From: JABCPE02 sp963509715
Lineage (GTDB): Bacteria; Bacteroidota; Bacteroidia; Flavobacteriales; Weeksellaceae
NCBI GenBank assembly: GCA_963509715.1
Contig: CAUPCB010000017.1
Span: 1 to 29,671 of the forward strand
Direction: 5' to 3'
DNA: 29,671 nt
Within the stretch, counting starts at the first letter, position 1. Each line of letters begins with the position of its first letter. This document shows, piece by piece, positions 6,548 to 15,321 of the stretch. The translations under genes were made by a program, and so were the position numbers. Under the pieces are notes generated by a model, which ran no database searches, had not been told where the DNA came from, and worked only from the letters and a program-made list of their open reading frames with translations.

Positions 6548-9415
6548 TTATTTTTCTATTTTTTTACCTTTAAAGAAGTCAAAGGCAAGAAGTGATGATA
6601 TGAATATCGTAGAGAATGTTCCTGAAATCACCCCTAACAATAGGGCGAACATAAATCCTTTCAAATTCTCTCCTCCAAAAATAAATATCGCCAACACCAC
6701 CAAAAGAACTGTCAATGAAGTGTTTATCGTTCTACCCAGCGTTCCAGATATAGAATCGTTAAACAACTGAGCCAGCGTTCTTTCTCTTCCATCTTTTAGG
6801 TTTTCTCTGATACGGTCAAAAATAATCACCGTATCATTTATAGAATATCCAAGAACCGTGAGTATCGCTGCGATGAAATCTTGGTTAATCTCCATATTAA
6901 ACGGCATCACACTATGGAATAGCGAAAATGCTCCTAATATGATAGTGGCATCAAACGCCAAACCTATAATCGCACCCAGTGAAAACTGCCATCTTCTAAA
7001 TCGAAGTAATATATAAGCGAAAATACCTAATAATGAGCCTAATACAGCCAGAGCTCCTCCCATCTTGATATCATCTGCTACTGTAGGCCCTACCTTCGTA
7101 GAAGAAACTATTCCTATTGGGTTTTCAGCTGCAGATTTAAACTCTTCAAAAGTCAAATTCGCAGGAAGCTGATTTTTAAGCCCTTGATATAGTTTTTGGT
7201 CAATTTCTTGGTCAGCTTTCAGAGATTCATCTCCTATTTTATAATCCGTAGTGATTTTCAACTGCTGGTCGTTCCCAAAAGTCTTGATGTCAATAGAACT
7301 AGATTCTCCTTTTTCATTTTTGAAAACTTGTGAAAGACTGCCTTTTACAGCTTCTACATCCACAGCTTTATCAAATTTCACTACAAAACTTCTTCCCCCT
7401 GTGAAATCAATACCATATTTAAATCCATTCGTTGCAATAGACCCTATAGAAACCGCTACCAATACAGCAGAGATAACATACATTACCTTTCTCTTTGCTA
7501 TAAAATCTACCCAAATATTTCGGAATAAATTCTTAGTCATTGGTGTCCAAACAGACAATGATTTTCCTTTCTCTAATCTACTGAATATCATCACTCTAGA
7601 CATCAAAACAGAAGTAAAGAAAGTCATTATCAGACCGATAAGCAATGTCACCGCAAAACCTTGGATAGGCCCCGTTCCGAAAATATAAAGAACTAACGCC
7701 GTAAGAATGGATGTAAGCTGTCCATCGATAATCGCAGATAGAGCATCATTAAACCCATCATTATAAGCTGTTTTAATATCTTTTCCTGCAAAAAGCTGCT
7801 CTCTTGTTCTTTCATAAATGATCACATTGGTATCCACCGCCATTGCCATCGTTAGAACTATCCCCGCAATCCCTGGAAGCGTAAGCGTAGCATCCATAGA
7901 ATCCATGATTCCAAAAAGGAAAAACAAATTAAACACCATAGCAATCACCGCATAAACTCCCGCACCTCCATAGTAGAAAATAATATATGCTATGATGATA
8001 CAGAACGCTGCCGCAAACGACCAAAGCCCTACCTGAATAGACTCCTCTCCTAAAGAAGGCCCTACTACATCAGCTTGAACAATTTTTGCGCTAGCAGGAA
8101 GTTTTCCTGCACTTAGCACATTTACTAAATCTTTCGCTTCATCTTCCGTAAAATTACCACTAATCTGAGAACTTCCATTAGGAATTGGCTCATTTACATT
8201 TGGCGCTGTATAAACTCTGTTATCCAAAGTAACAGCAATAGGTCTTCCTACATTTTTTTCTGTAAGGGATTTCCATTCTTTAGTTCCATTAGCATCCATC
8301 TGCATATCCACTACTATCCTTCTCATCTGGTCATAATCTACTCTAGCAGACTCCACAGCACCATCAATAGGCGCTTTTTTGCTAACGTTACTCTTTATAG
8401 CATAAAGTTCCAAATAATCAGGTGCATCCTCTTGTGGTTTGTATGCCCACATAAAGTCCACATATCTAAGGTTAGATGGTCTAGCTTCTTTTGCGATTTC
8501 GCTATTAAGAATTTTATTAACTGCAGCTGTATCAGAAAGTTTGACAGTCGCCACAGCATTAGATCTTAATTTATCTAAATTGAGAGCTTTAGTAAAGTTA
8601 AATCCTTTTTTCACTCCCATAGAATCGCCTTTCACGATAACATTTTTGCTCATTTCCTCCAAGTAAGGGAAAACTTCTTGGATTGTTCCCACTTCCCAAA
8701 ACTGAAGTTTTGCAGAAGTCTGGAGCATTTGTTTCACTCTGTCTATGTCTTTGATACCAGGCATTTCTACCAAGATTCTTCCTGTCCCTGGCACCTGCTG
8801 TACATTCGGCTGGGTAACTCCCATCTTATCGATACGAGTTCTGATAACCTCATAGGCAGCTCCTATACTTACTTCTATTTTCTTAGTGATGATTTTTTTA
8901 ACCTCTTCATCAGAAGTATTAAATTTTATCTCACTGCTCAGATTTTGTGTTCCGAACACTTCTGGGCTGGCAAGTTTTAGGTTTGCTCCCTTTTCTTTAT
9001 TAACGATATCAAACTGAACAAAGAAATTCTGAATATACGAATTGGTAGAGTTTTCCTGTGCTTTATCTGTTCTATCCAAAGCCTCCACAAAAACAGGGTT
9101 TGTAGAATAGTCAGCCAGATTAGTCACCAAATCTCTTTGGTTGATCTCCAAAAGGACATTGATACCTCCTTTTAGGTCAAGCCCCAGCTTCATCTCACGC
9201 TCCTTGGCATTGGTGTAGTATAGCTTTGTAAAGCCAAGATTCAGAGTGTCTTTAGAAAGTTTGTCTAATTCTTTCTGATATTTTTCTTCATTATTTCCTG
9301 CTAATGCCTTCGCTTCGCTTTCTATTTTATTGGTATACCAAGTCGGCAGAAGCTCTGTAATACAGATAAGCCCAAGGGCAACAGCAATGATAGTAATAAG
9401 ACCTTTTCCTTGCAT
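6548..9415 (-). CDS. secDF: protein translocase subunit SecDF (fused)
   Basis: Membrane component of the Sec machinery that uses the proton gradient to pull translocating proteins to the periplasmic side. The 955-residue protein fuses SecD (about residues 1-615) and SecF (about 625-955), the usual form in Flavobacteriia. It has an N-terminal membrane helix (about 5-25) and the SecD D1 motif LGLDLKGGINVLLE (77-90). A large periplasmic region (P1 head and base) is followed by a six-helix bundle containing VDTNVIIYERTREQ. The SecF half starts with another membrane helix, then the DFTGGRSFVVKF motif (near residue 672) and a second bundle with GYSINDTVIIFDRIRE. Both conserved acidic/amide positions in the two bundles are present. 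It is a single-gene unit with its own terminator. Confidence 0.95.
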   Translation of the reverse strand: MQGKGLITIIAVALGLICITELLPTWYTNKIESEAKALAGNNEEKYQKELDKLSKDTLNLGFTKLYYTNAKEREMKLGLDLKGGINVLLEINQRDLVTNLADYSTNPVFVEALDRTDKAQENSTNSYIQNFFVQFDIVNKEKGANLKLASPEVFGTQNLSSEIKFNTSDEEVKKIITKKIEVSIGAAYEVIRTRIDKMGVTQPNVQQVPGTGRILVEMPGIKDIDRVKQMLQTSAKLQFWEVGTIQEVFPYLEEMSKNVIVKGDSMGVKKGFNFTKALNLDKLRSNAVATVKLSDTAAVNKILNSEIAKEARPSNLRYVDFMWAYKPQEDAPDYLELYAIKSNVSKKAPIDGAVESARVDYDQMRRIVVDMQMDANGTKEWKSLTEKNVGRPIAVTLDNRVYTAPNVNEPIPNGSSQISGNFTEDEAKDLVNVLSAGKLPASAKIVQADVVGPSLGEESIQVGLWSFAAAFCIIIAYIIFYYGGAGVYAVIAMVFNLFFLFGIMDSMDATLTLPGIAGIVLTMAMAVDTNVIIYERTREQLFAGKDIKTAYNDGFNDALSAIIDGQLTSILTALVLYIFGTGPIQGFAVTLLIGLIMTFFTSVLMSRVMIFSRLEKGKSLSVWTPMTKNLFRNIWVDFIAKRKVMYVISAVLVAVSIGSIATNGFKYGIDFTGGRSFVVKFDKAVDVEAVKGSLSQVFKNEKGESSSIDIKTFGNDQQLKITTDYKIGDESLKADQEIDQKLYQGLKNQLPANLTFEEFKSAAENPIGIVSSTKVGPTVADDIKMGGALAVLGSLLGIFAYILLRFRRWQFSLGAIIGLAFDATIILGAFSLFHSVMPFNMEINQDFIAAILTVLGYSINDTVIIFDRIRENLKDGRERTLAQLFNDSISGTLGRTINTSLTVLLVVLAIFIFGGENLKGFMFALLLGVISGTFSTIFISSLLAFDFFKGKKIEK

Positions 9416-9443
9416 TATGAATTATAATTTTTATTTAAGTCTG

Positions 9444-9451
9444 CAAATATA
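9444..9451 (-). promoter_or_regulatory. -7 box of secDF
   Basis: TATATTTG on the minus strand, 28 bp upstream of the ATG at 9415. It matches the consensus exactly, and the upstream TTG element is absent or weak. Confidence 0.5.
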
Positions 9452-9519
9452 ATCAAATTCACTGAAAATTTTATACTTAGAATAAATAAGATAAAATTTT
9501 TATCCTATAAACTTCATAA

Positions 9520-9550
9520 AAAAAAGAGACACATATAGTATCTCTTTTTT
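9520..9550 (-). terminator. terminator of the repeat/C1q-like protein gene
   Basis: Hairpin with 10-bp arms AAAAAAGAGA / TCTCTTTTTT and an 11-nt loop, 23 bp beyond the stop codon at 9574. A run of T follows the stem on the minus-strand exit. Confidence 0.8.
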
Positions 9551-9573
9551 ATAAAATATGAAATTTTAAAAAA

Positions 9574-11901
9574 TTACTGTCCTAAATAGATAAGTTCTAT
9601 TCTGTTTCTTGGAGTTACATCAGGACGGAATCTCAGTTTTCCTCTATTAGCAATTAGTCTAAAACTAACCCTATCTCCTGCTGTAAGACCTATTATATTA
9701 GAATAGTGTTGATTAAAAAACGCCCCCGACTCTACATAACTATATGTCTCATCAGCATCTATCCATGGTGCCCCATTCAATAACATAACAAAGTATAGGT
9801 TTCTAGTACCTGATTCCCATGCATTCTCAAGGAAAGAGTGGTATAATACTAGATATTTACCTGTTTTAGGTGCTATAAAATCATTAATTCCAGGTATTGT
9901 TTGAGTTGCATTTGCTTGTAAGTCATAATTAACTGTTGTACGAGCATATTGTCTTGCAAAGTCAGCAATTGGCGGTGCTGGCTCTTTCCATGTACCTACC
10001 CCATTAGCATCACTAGTAAGGACTTTACCCACTCCTTGGTTAGTATCTTGTATCTTGATAGCGTTTGGTCCATTAGTTACGATATGAACTTTAGAATCTG
10101 GTTTATAAGTACCTATCCCCACATTAGGACTAAAACTATGTCCATTCTGATATCCTAAGATAATGGTATTATCATTTGAATTAGCAGTTGTAAGTGCACC
10201 AGAACCTATTCCATTTCCTATTGCTATCACATTATCTAGTTCTCCTGTAGATATAGATTGGAAATTAGCACTACCTATATGGATATTATTATGTCCTTTT
10301 ACCCATCCACCAGATCCATTACCAAGAGCGATGTTATTATTTCCTACTATGTTACTTTGTAGTGCATTTAAACCTTGAGCATTATTATGTTGCCCTGTAG
10401 TATTACTTGTTAATGCACTTGTCCCTAATGCGATATTATATGCCCCTGAAGTATTTGATCCTAAAGCTTCATTTCCAACAGCCACATTATAATTTCCGCC
10501 ATTATTAGAAACCAAAGAAAGGTTTCCTATAGCCACATTCGCCATCCCTGCGGCATTATTCGTTAATGTAGCGTTTCCTATACCTACATTATAGTTTCCT
10601 GTAGTATTTTTAGTAAGCGCATTAGTTCCTAGTCCCACATTATGACTTCCTATAGTGTTATTAGAAAGAGCAGAATGTCCCAGTCCCACATTACTCATCC
10701 CTACTGTATTTTTGCTAAGAGCATACAACCCAAGCCCCACATTATGATTTCCTGCTGTATTGAAACGAAGTGCATCAAACCCAAGTCCCACATTGTAACT
10801 TCCTGAAATATTATTCTGCAATGCCTGAGAACCTATACCTATGTTACTTTCTCCCACTGTATTTGTCATCAATGATTTTTGACCAATACCAATATTAAAA
10901 TTACCTCCAATATTAGATGTAAGAGAAGATGTTCCTAATGCAATATTATTTGCCCCTATCGTATTTGCTTTTAAAGCTTCCGTACCAAAAGCCATATTAT
11001 TAGAACCGCTTGTATTACTATACAAAGCATGATGTCCCAGCGCCATATTACGATCTCCCGTAGTATTACTATACAAAGCTGCAAAACCATTAGCTATATT
11101 GCTTGCTCCTGTGGTATTATTATATAGAGCAGTATAACCAACTGCTGTGTTATTAGCTCCTGTTGTATTTCTAAAAAGAGCATCTGTACCAACAGCCACA
11201 TTTCCGATACCAGAAACAGTATGATACAAAGAATTTTCCCCAACAGCCACATTATACATACCTCCTGTATTAGAATACAATGTATTAGCACCTACACCTA
11301 CATTCCCTCTTCCTTGTCCATTAGAGCGCAAAGATCCTATACCCACTGCCACATTATTAACCCCAGTAGTATTAGAACGCAAAGCATCTAGTCCTACAGC
11401 TATATTGTGAGAACCACTTGTATTAGAAAATAGAGCATCTTTTCCTATACCTATATTATGTGGACCTGTTCCTACTCCACTACCATTTCCTCCTACACCA
11501 GCATCCTGTGTAATGTGGCTATTAGTTCCCACTAATCTAAGGTCTTGCTCCTGCATAACGCCTTCTGCTATTTTCACCCATTTACTAGTTGCAGTACTAT
11601 AATAATAAAAACCTTTAGAAGTTACATTAGTTGTAGTAGATGTAGTAGCTCCTGAAAAGTCAGACACATACACTAGTGTAGACTCTTTCAAATTAGCAGC
11701 AGCGATTGAATTCAATCTCGCTTTGCTTAGTCTAGGAACAAGCATCCCCTCATTAGTAGTTGCTCCTACTGCTGAATTTGCAGCATTTGGTTTTATATCT
11801 AAAGTCGCTTCGGGGTTATTTGTGTTTATCCCTACTTTTCCTGTTTGGGAATATGCTAACCCCATAGCCAGCACCCCTAATAAAATAAAGTTTTTTTTCA
11901 T
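9574..11901 (-). CDS. secreted protein with 22 tandem 17-residue repeats and a C1q-like C-terminal domain
   Basis: A 775-residue protein of unknown function, probably a surface fibre or adhesin. Order of parts: a Sec signal peptide (about 1-18, ending AYSQ); a flavobacterial surface-protein start KVGINTNNPEATLDIKP (22-38); and a small globular region with the DFSG...FYYYSTATSKWVKI segment. Next, at residues 148-521, come 22 gap-free 17-residue repeats of the form NVAVGxxALxSNTTGxx. These are like the solenoid repeats in proteins that often carry an S74 tail-fibre chaperone. A second NVGIGTYKPDSKVHI motif follows, and then a final domain of about 125 residues with a C1q/TNF-like jelly-roll pattern (FIAPKTGKYLVLYH..., MLLNGAPWI, GLTAGDRVSFRL). 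I see neither an S74 peptidase nor a T9SS sorting domain, so its route beyond the periplasm is unclear. The C1q assignment is from pattern only. Confidence 0.8.
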   Translation of the reverse strand: MKKNFILLGVLAMGLAYSQTGKVGINTNNPEATLDIKPNAANSAVGATTNEGMLVPRLSKARLNSIAAANLKESTLVYVSDFSGATTSTTTNVTSKGFYYYSTATSKWVKIAEGVMQEQDLRLVGTNSHITQDAGVGGNGSGVGTGPHNIGIGKDALFSNTSGSHNIAVGLDALRSNTTGVNNVAVGIGSLRSNGQGRGNVGVGANTLYSNTGGMYNVAVGENSLYHTVSGIGNVAVGTDALFRNTTGANNTAVGYTALYNNTTGASNIANGFAALYSNTTGDRNMALGHHALYSNTSGSNNMAFGTEALKANTIGANNIALGTSSLTSNIGGNFNIGIGQKSLMTNTVGESNIGIGSQALQNNISGSYNVGLGFDALRFNTAGNHNVGLGLYALSKNTVGMSNVGLGHSALSNNTIGSHNVGLGTNALTKNTTGNYNVGIGNATLTNNAAGMANVAIGNLSLVSNNGGNYNVAVGNEALGSNTSGAYNIALGTSALTSNTTGQHNNAQGLNALQSNIVGNNNIALGNGSGGWVKGHNNIHIGSANFQSISTGELDNVIAIGNGIGSGALTTANSNDNTIILGYQNGHSFSPNVGIGTYKPDSKVHIVTNGPNAIKIQDTNQGVGKVLTSDANGVGTWKEPAPPIADFARQYARTTVNYDLQANATQTIPGINDFIAPKTGKYLVLYHSFLENAWESGTRNLYFVMLLNGAPWIDADETYSYVESGAFFNQHYSNIIGLTAGDRVSFRLIANRGKLRFRPDVTPRNRIELIYLGQ
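10339..11460 (-). repeat. 22 x 51-bp coding repeats
   Basis: Uninterrupted 51-bp period encoding residues 148-521 of the surface protein. Every unit keeps the N-[VI]-[AG]-[VLI]-G-x-x-[AS]-L core without insertion or deletion. At the nucleotide level the units are well diverged, so the array is old or selected for protein shape rather than recently amplified. Confidence 0.9.
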
Positions 11902-11998
11902 ATATTTATTTTTTAATATGTTCTTCTTTTAACCAACGAATTTATATTTAATTAAATTCATTGAAAACGTAGTATTTAAGTTTAAAAATTTTAAAATA

Positions 11999-12028
11999 CA
12001 AAGATAATATTTTTTATTATTCTAGCAA
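11999..12028 (-). promoter_or_regulatory. promoter and about 90-nt leader of the repeat/C1q-like gene
   Basis: On the minus strand: TTG (12028-12026), a 19-bp spacer and TATCTTTG (12006-11999), an exact consensus match. The ATG is at 11901, so the untranslated leader is roughly 90 nt, long compared with other genes here. It contains an AT-rich perfect inverted repeat, GAATTTA / TAAATTC, at 11938-11959. Nothing recognisable as a riboswitch is visible. Confidence 0.7.
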
Positions 12029-12029
12029 C

Positions 12030-12064
12030 AAAAAAGAACCCTTATTTTTAAGAGTTCTTTTTTT
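12030..12064 (-). terminator. terminator of the subtilase gene
   Basis: Hairpin with arms AAAAAAGAAC / GTTCTTTTTT and a partly paired loop, 6 bp beyond the stop at 12070. T-rich sequence lies on the exit side. Confidence 0.8.
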
Positions 12065-12069
12065 GAACT

Positions 12070-14223
12070 TTATTGTTTTCTGATTTTCTTACTCAGTTTA
12101 TGATTTGCAGAAGATGCCGTTAGGACATATATTCCTGCTGGAAGTCCAGAAAAATCTACATCATGAAACCACAGACTAGGAGTCACACTTCTAACAAGCC
12201 TTCCTGACATATCAAATATCTTGATATCATTGATTTTTTCTACAAACTTCACATTTACTATGTTGTTTCCATCTGTTAACAATGTAGGAGATGCTTCCAT
12301 TGGAGTTGCAGTTGGTGGAGTCAGAACCCCAGTATAACCTGTTACTATGATAGAGTAAACTTGCTTTTCTGCATTTGCTCCATCATTATTCACCAAAGTT
12401 CCTTTATTAGACACTTCTATTTTATAAATTCCTGCTGCTGGCTGGTCTATAAGAACCTGTTCCACATTATCCACAGTATTATCTCCTTTTATCGCTGGGT
12501 TACGCGGAGCAGTTACATCTAGTTTCCATGGATAATAAACTTCATTGGTCTGAACATTAGTTACTCTTAGGTCTAAATCATTCACCAACTTAGATGTTCT
12601 ATCATTATAAGCTTCACTATATGTGTTATAGTTAGAATTCTTATTAGATGGATCTGTCCAAACAATAGTTGCTTTAAGTGGTTGTGAACCATCTGTTTTC
12701 ACCAAAAATTCATTCTTTTTAGCGTTTTTGAGTTCTTTATCTTCAAAGATAACTTTATTTTGTTTTTTCTGAACCAATAGTTCTGCTCCCTTCTTAGCAT
12801 CTACAAATCCCCATCCATACCAAACATCTGGCCCTACATTTCCTGCCTCCTGTGCTGTATGGATAAGAAGGTTTTTAGCTGACGCTGCATTGAGCTTTTG
12901 CCCCGCAAAAAACGACTGATAAATCTGATTCCAAAGCCCTAAAATCCCTGTAACCTGTGGAGCAGAATAAGATGTTCCATTTCCTATACCATAAGTAGTT
13001 GATCCTGCAGCAGATGTAGAAGGATATAACACTGTACTTCCCACCCCTGCAATGTCTGGCTTGATAGCACCATCATCACGAGGCCCAGCACTACTATAAT
13101 CAGCCTTAACCACATCTGACACCTGAGTATATCTTCCATCAAACCCTTCTTCGGCAGTTCTGATTTTCTCAGTAGCCCCTACTGTGATAATATTCTTAGC
13201 AACAGCTCCTGTTGGGATACAGTCATATTCAGCCGCACAATTATCCTGAGGAGCTGCATCTGTAGATGAAAACTGCCCCCAAGTTCCATCAGATTTTCTA
13301 TAATAAGCAGGATACATTGGAGTTGATGCAGGTCCATCTCCATAGGAATTTCCTGCAGATTTCACAACCACCATATAAGGATTATTGTATACTATATCAT
13401 CCAACTCTTTGTCTCTATTATAGTATGTCCCATTTAAATCGAATGATTGCCCAGTTGCTGGAACATACGAACCACTCCAATACCAAGCAACTCCCATAGA
13501 GCCGTTATTTAAATTCCATCCTATAACATTACCATAAGAGTGGTTAGATAGAGCAGGTTTACTATCTCTTATTTTAGCTGAAATATCTTTTTCTTCAGTC
13601 TCCCCATCAAGAGTAGAATTCCCAAAATAATAACTATCAAAAACAGCCTCTGGCATCATTCCTTTGGTATTCATCACAACTCTAATAGGACTTCCATCTT
13701 TTTTTCGTGAAGTCACATTTAGGCTTTGACCTTTACTTCCCATCATTCCAGTTACTCCTGTAGCATGACTACTGTAAGGTACTGTATCAGCCTCTTTATT
13801 AGTTATTCTAGCACTGCTTCCAAAGTCTGAATGCTCGGCATAAACACGCCCACCATCAAAAACAGACACTTTCATCCCTTCTCCATTAAAACTTCCTGTA
13901 AGTCCATCTATAGTCCCTTCTTGAATAGCATCTACATTAGAGTTTTTAATTTGGTCTGTGTCATAAGATTTTAGAAAATATGGAATTCCCCCAAAGAAAA
14001 AAGAAATAGTCTCTCTTTCTTTCTTTAGGTCTTGTTTAATGACACTTTCTGATTTTGGATTTTCAGTAGAATTATTTCTATAAACCTCCTTCTGAGCGTA
14101 GAACTCAAATTGTTTGAACAACTGCTTTCTCCTCTCATCCATCTCCTTTTTCAGCTTGTCATTACCCTGCTGAGCATTTAGCAAACTCCCCAAAAGCAAA
14201 GCAACTAGTACATTTCTTCTCAT
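12070..14223 (-). CDS. S8 subtilisin-like serine protease with T9SS sorting domain
   Basis: A 717-residue secreted protease. From the ATG at 14223 the order is: a signal peptide (about 1-17, ending LLNAQ); a charged pro-region of about 100 residues; the S8 catalytic domain with Asp123 (VSVFDGG), His153 (SSHATGVTG) and Ser418 (GTSYSAPQVTG); a beta-rich domain (about 500-635) like that following subtilases of the Kp43 kind; and a C-terminal type A T9SS sorting domain (about 645-717) with KIFDMSGRLVRS and LPAGIYVL. The sorting domain means export across the outer membrane by the type IX system and cleavage or anchoring at the surface, as known for Bacteroidota. The open frame extends three codons to a TTG, but the ATG precedes a much better signal peptide. 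I found no exact -7 box upstream. Substrate unknown. Confidence 0.9.
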   Translation of the reverse strand: MRRNVLVALLLGSLLNAQQGNDKLKKEMDERRKQLFKQFEFYAQKEVYRNNSTENPKSESVIKQDLKKERETISFFFGGIPYFLKSYDTDQIKNSNVDAIQEGTIDGLTGSFNGEGMKVSVFDGGRVYAEHSDFGSSARITNKEADTVPYSSHATGVTGMMGSKGQSLNVTSRKKDGSPIRVVMNTKGMMPEAVFDSYYFGNSTLDGETEEKDISAKIRDSKPALSNHSYGNVIGWNLNNGSMGVAWYWSGSYVPATGQSFDLNGTYYNRDKELDDIVYNNPYMVVVKSAGNSYGDGPASTPMYPAYYRKSDGTWGQFSSTDAAPQDNCAAEYDCIPTGAVAKNIITVGATEKIRTAEEGFDGRYTQVSDVVKADYSSAGPRDDGAIKPDIAGVGSTVLYPSTSAAGSTTYGIGNGTSYSAPQVTGILGLWNQIYQSFFAGQKLNAASAKNLLIHTAQEAGNVGPDVWYGWGFVDAKKGAELLVQKKQNKVIFEDKELKNAKKNEFLVKTDGSQPLKATIVWTDPSNKNSNYNTYSEAYNDRTSKLVNDLDLRVTNVQTNEVYYPWKLDVTAPRNPAIKGDNTVDNVEQVLIDQPAAGIYKIEVSNKGTLVNNDGANAEKQVYSIIVTGYTGVLTPPTATPMEASPTLLTDGNNIVNVKFVEKINDIKIFDMSGRLVRSVTPSLWFHDVDFSGLPAGIYVLTASSANHKLSKKIRKQ

Positions 14224-14293
14224 AATATACAAATTTTAAAGTTTTCTATTATTGGGCGTAAAATTACAAAAATTATTGATTTTACACTATTTT

Positions 14294-15319
14294 TTATTTT
14301 ATTTTATTTTTATTCAACCATTCATGATATGCTTTTGCATTTTTCGCATGTTCTATATCAGAATCCGTGAATTTATGATAACCTAACTTTTCAGGGTCTG
14401 CACACATAAAGATATAATTATTTTTTTCGGCATTCAACACATTATCCACCGCTACCTTATTCACCATACAGATAGGCCCTGGCGGAATTCCTGCATTTGC
14501 ATAGGTGTTATATGGCGATGGGTGTTTTAGATCTTTGTTATAGATTCTCTTTATTTGTTTAGTAAAATTATGCTCTTTGTTAATCGCATAGATTACGGTA
14601 GGGTCAGACTGAAGTTTCATTCCCTTTTCATAGCGGTTTAGATAAAGCCCCGCTATAGTTTTCTGCTCATCTTCTTTCCCTCCCGATTCTTTCTGAACAA
14701 TGGAAGCAAGGGCATAGATCTGCTCTCTTGTCAACCCCAGTTTCTGCTCTTTGGCTTTTCTCTCCTTCGTCCAAAATTCATTGTAATCTTTTTCAAACTT
14801 TTTGAAAAACTCCTCTGGTGTCACCGTCCAATAAAATTGATAAGTATCCGAAAAGAAATAAATTTTCAAATCTTCTGCCGAGTTTAGTCCTTTTTCCTGA
14901 GCGATTCTATCAAACACAGTCACAAATCCCAAAGAATCCACCTGTGTTTTCCTCGCCACACGCCCTATCATCTGATAAACATCATCAAAATCCTTTATCC
15001 TAAAAGTATCCTCTGTCTGCAGTCCTGCTTTCAGCATATTGACCAGCTTTGTATTATCATCGCCCTCCTTTACTCTATATCTTCCCGCTCTGAGAAATTT
15101 CCCCAAATGCTTAGACTCCGCTACATCTCGGAAAGCCTCCATGTCAGCTATATATGGTTTTAGACTATCCAAAACTTGGTCTAAACTCGCATCCTTCGGC
15201 ACTAGAAAATATCCAGATTTTTTGACATTATTCCCTTTATATTTTTTATATAAAGTATATCCAAAAAATCCTCCACCGATTAGGAACAATCCTAAAAAAA
15301 CTATAATTACTTTTTTCAT
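14294..15319 (-). CDS. mltG: endolytic murein transglycosylase MltG
   Basis: Inner-membrane lytic transglycosylase that cuts nascent glycan strands and so sets their length. It has 341 residues, with one N-terminal membrane helix (about 3-22), a LysM-like subdomain, and the YceG/MltG catalytic domain. The catalytic glutamate is Glu211 in LASIVQKESGG, and downstream hallmarks are LQSDPTVIYA, HPSPYNTY, GIPPGPI and NYIFMC. It is the last gene of the ytxJ-like / crp-fnr / dapF / mltG run, 2 bp after dapF, so surely co-transcribed with it. Its partner dapF makes meso-diaminopimelate, the cross-linking residue of the same polymer. Confidence 0.93.
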   Translation of the reverse strand: MKKVIIVFLGLFLIGGGFFGYTLYKKYKGNNVKKSGYFLVPKDASLDQVLDSLKPYIADMEAFRDVAESKHLGKFLRAGRYRVKEGDDNTKLVNMLKAGLQTEDTFRIKDFDDVYQMIGRVARKTQVDSLGFVTVFDRIAQEKGLNSAEDLKIYFFSDTYQFYWTVTPEEFFKKFEKDYNEFWTKERKAKEQKLGLTREQIYALASIVQKESGGKEDEQKTIAGLYLNRYEKGMKLQSDPTVIYAINKEHNFTKQIKRIYNKDLKHPSPYNTYANAGIPPGPICMVNKVAVDNVLNAEKNNYIFMCADPEKLGYHKFTDSDIEHAKNAKAYHEWLNKNKIK

Positions 15320-15321
15320 TT

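Noticed and set aside
9574..9700. Possible T9SS sorting domain at the end of the repeat/C1q-like protein
   Set aside because: The C-terminus ends RIELIYLGQ and lacks the G.Y and K..K features that the neighbouring subtilase shows clearly.
10339..11460. Regular 51-bp periodicity that might suggest a CRISPR or non-coding satellite
   Set aside because: The repeats lie wholly inside an open reading frame, stay in phase as 17-residue units, and their spacer-like parts vary as protein sequence; there are no identical short repeats and no cas genes.
14224..14250. Promoter for the subtilase gene (TAAAATTTG near the start)
   Set aside because: It has one base too many between TA and TTTG and no TTG at normal spacing, so I do not call it.
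14258..14285. Inverted repeat GTAAAAT/ATTTTAC between mltG and the subtilase gene
   Set aside because: The arms are short, the loop is 14 nt and no T-tract follows on the minus strand; it may be chance in AT-rich DNA.
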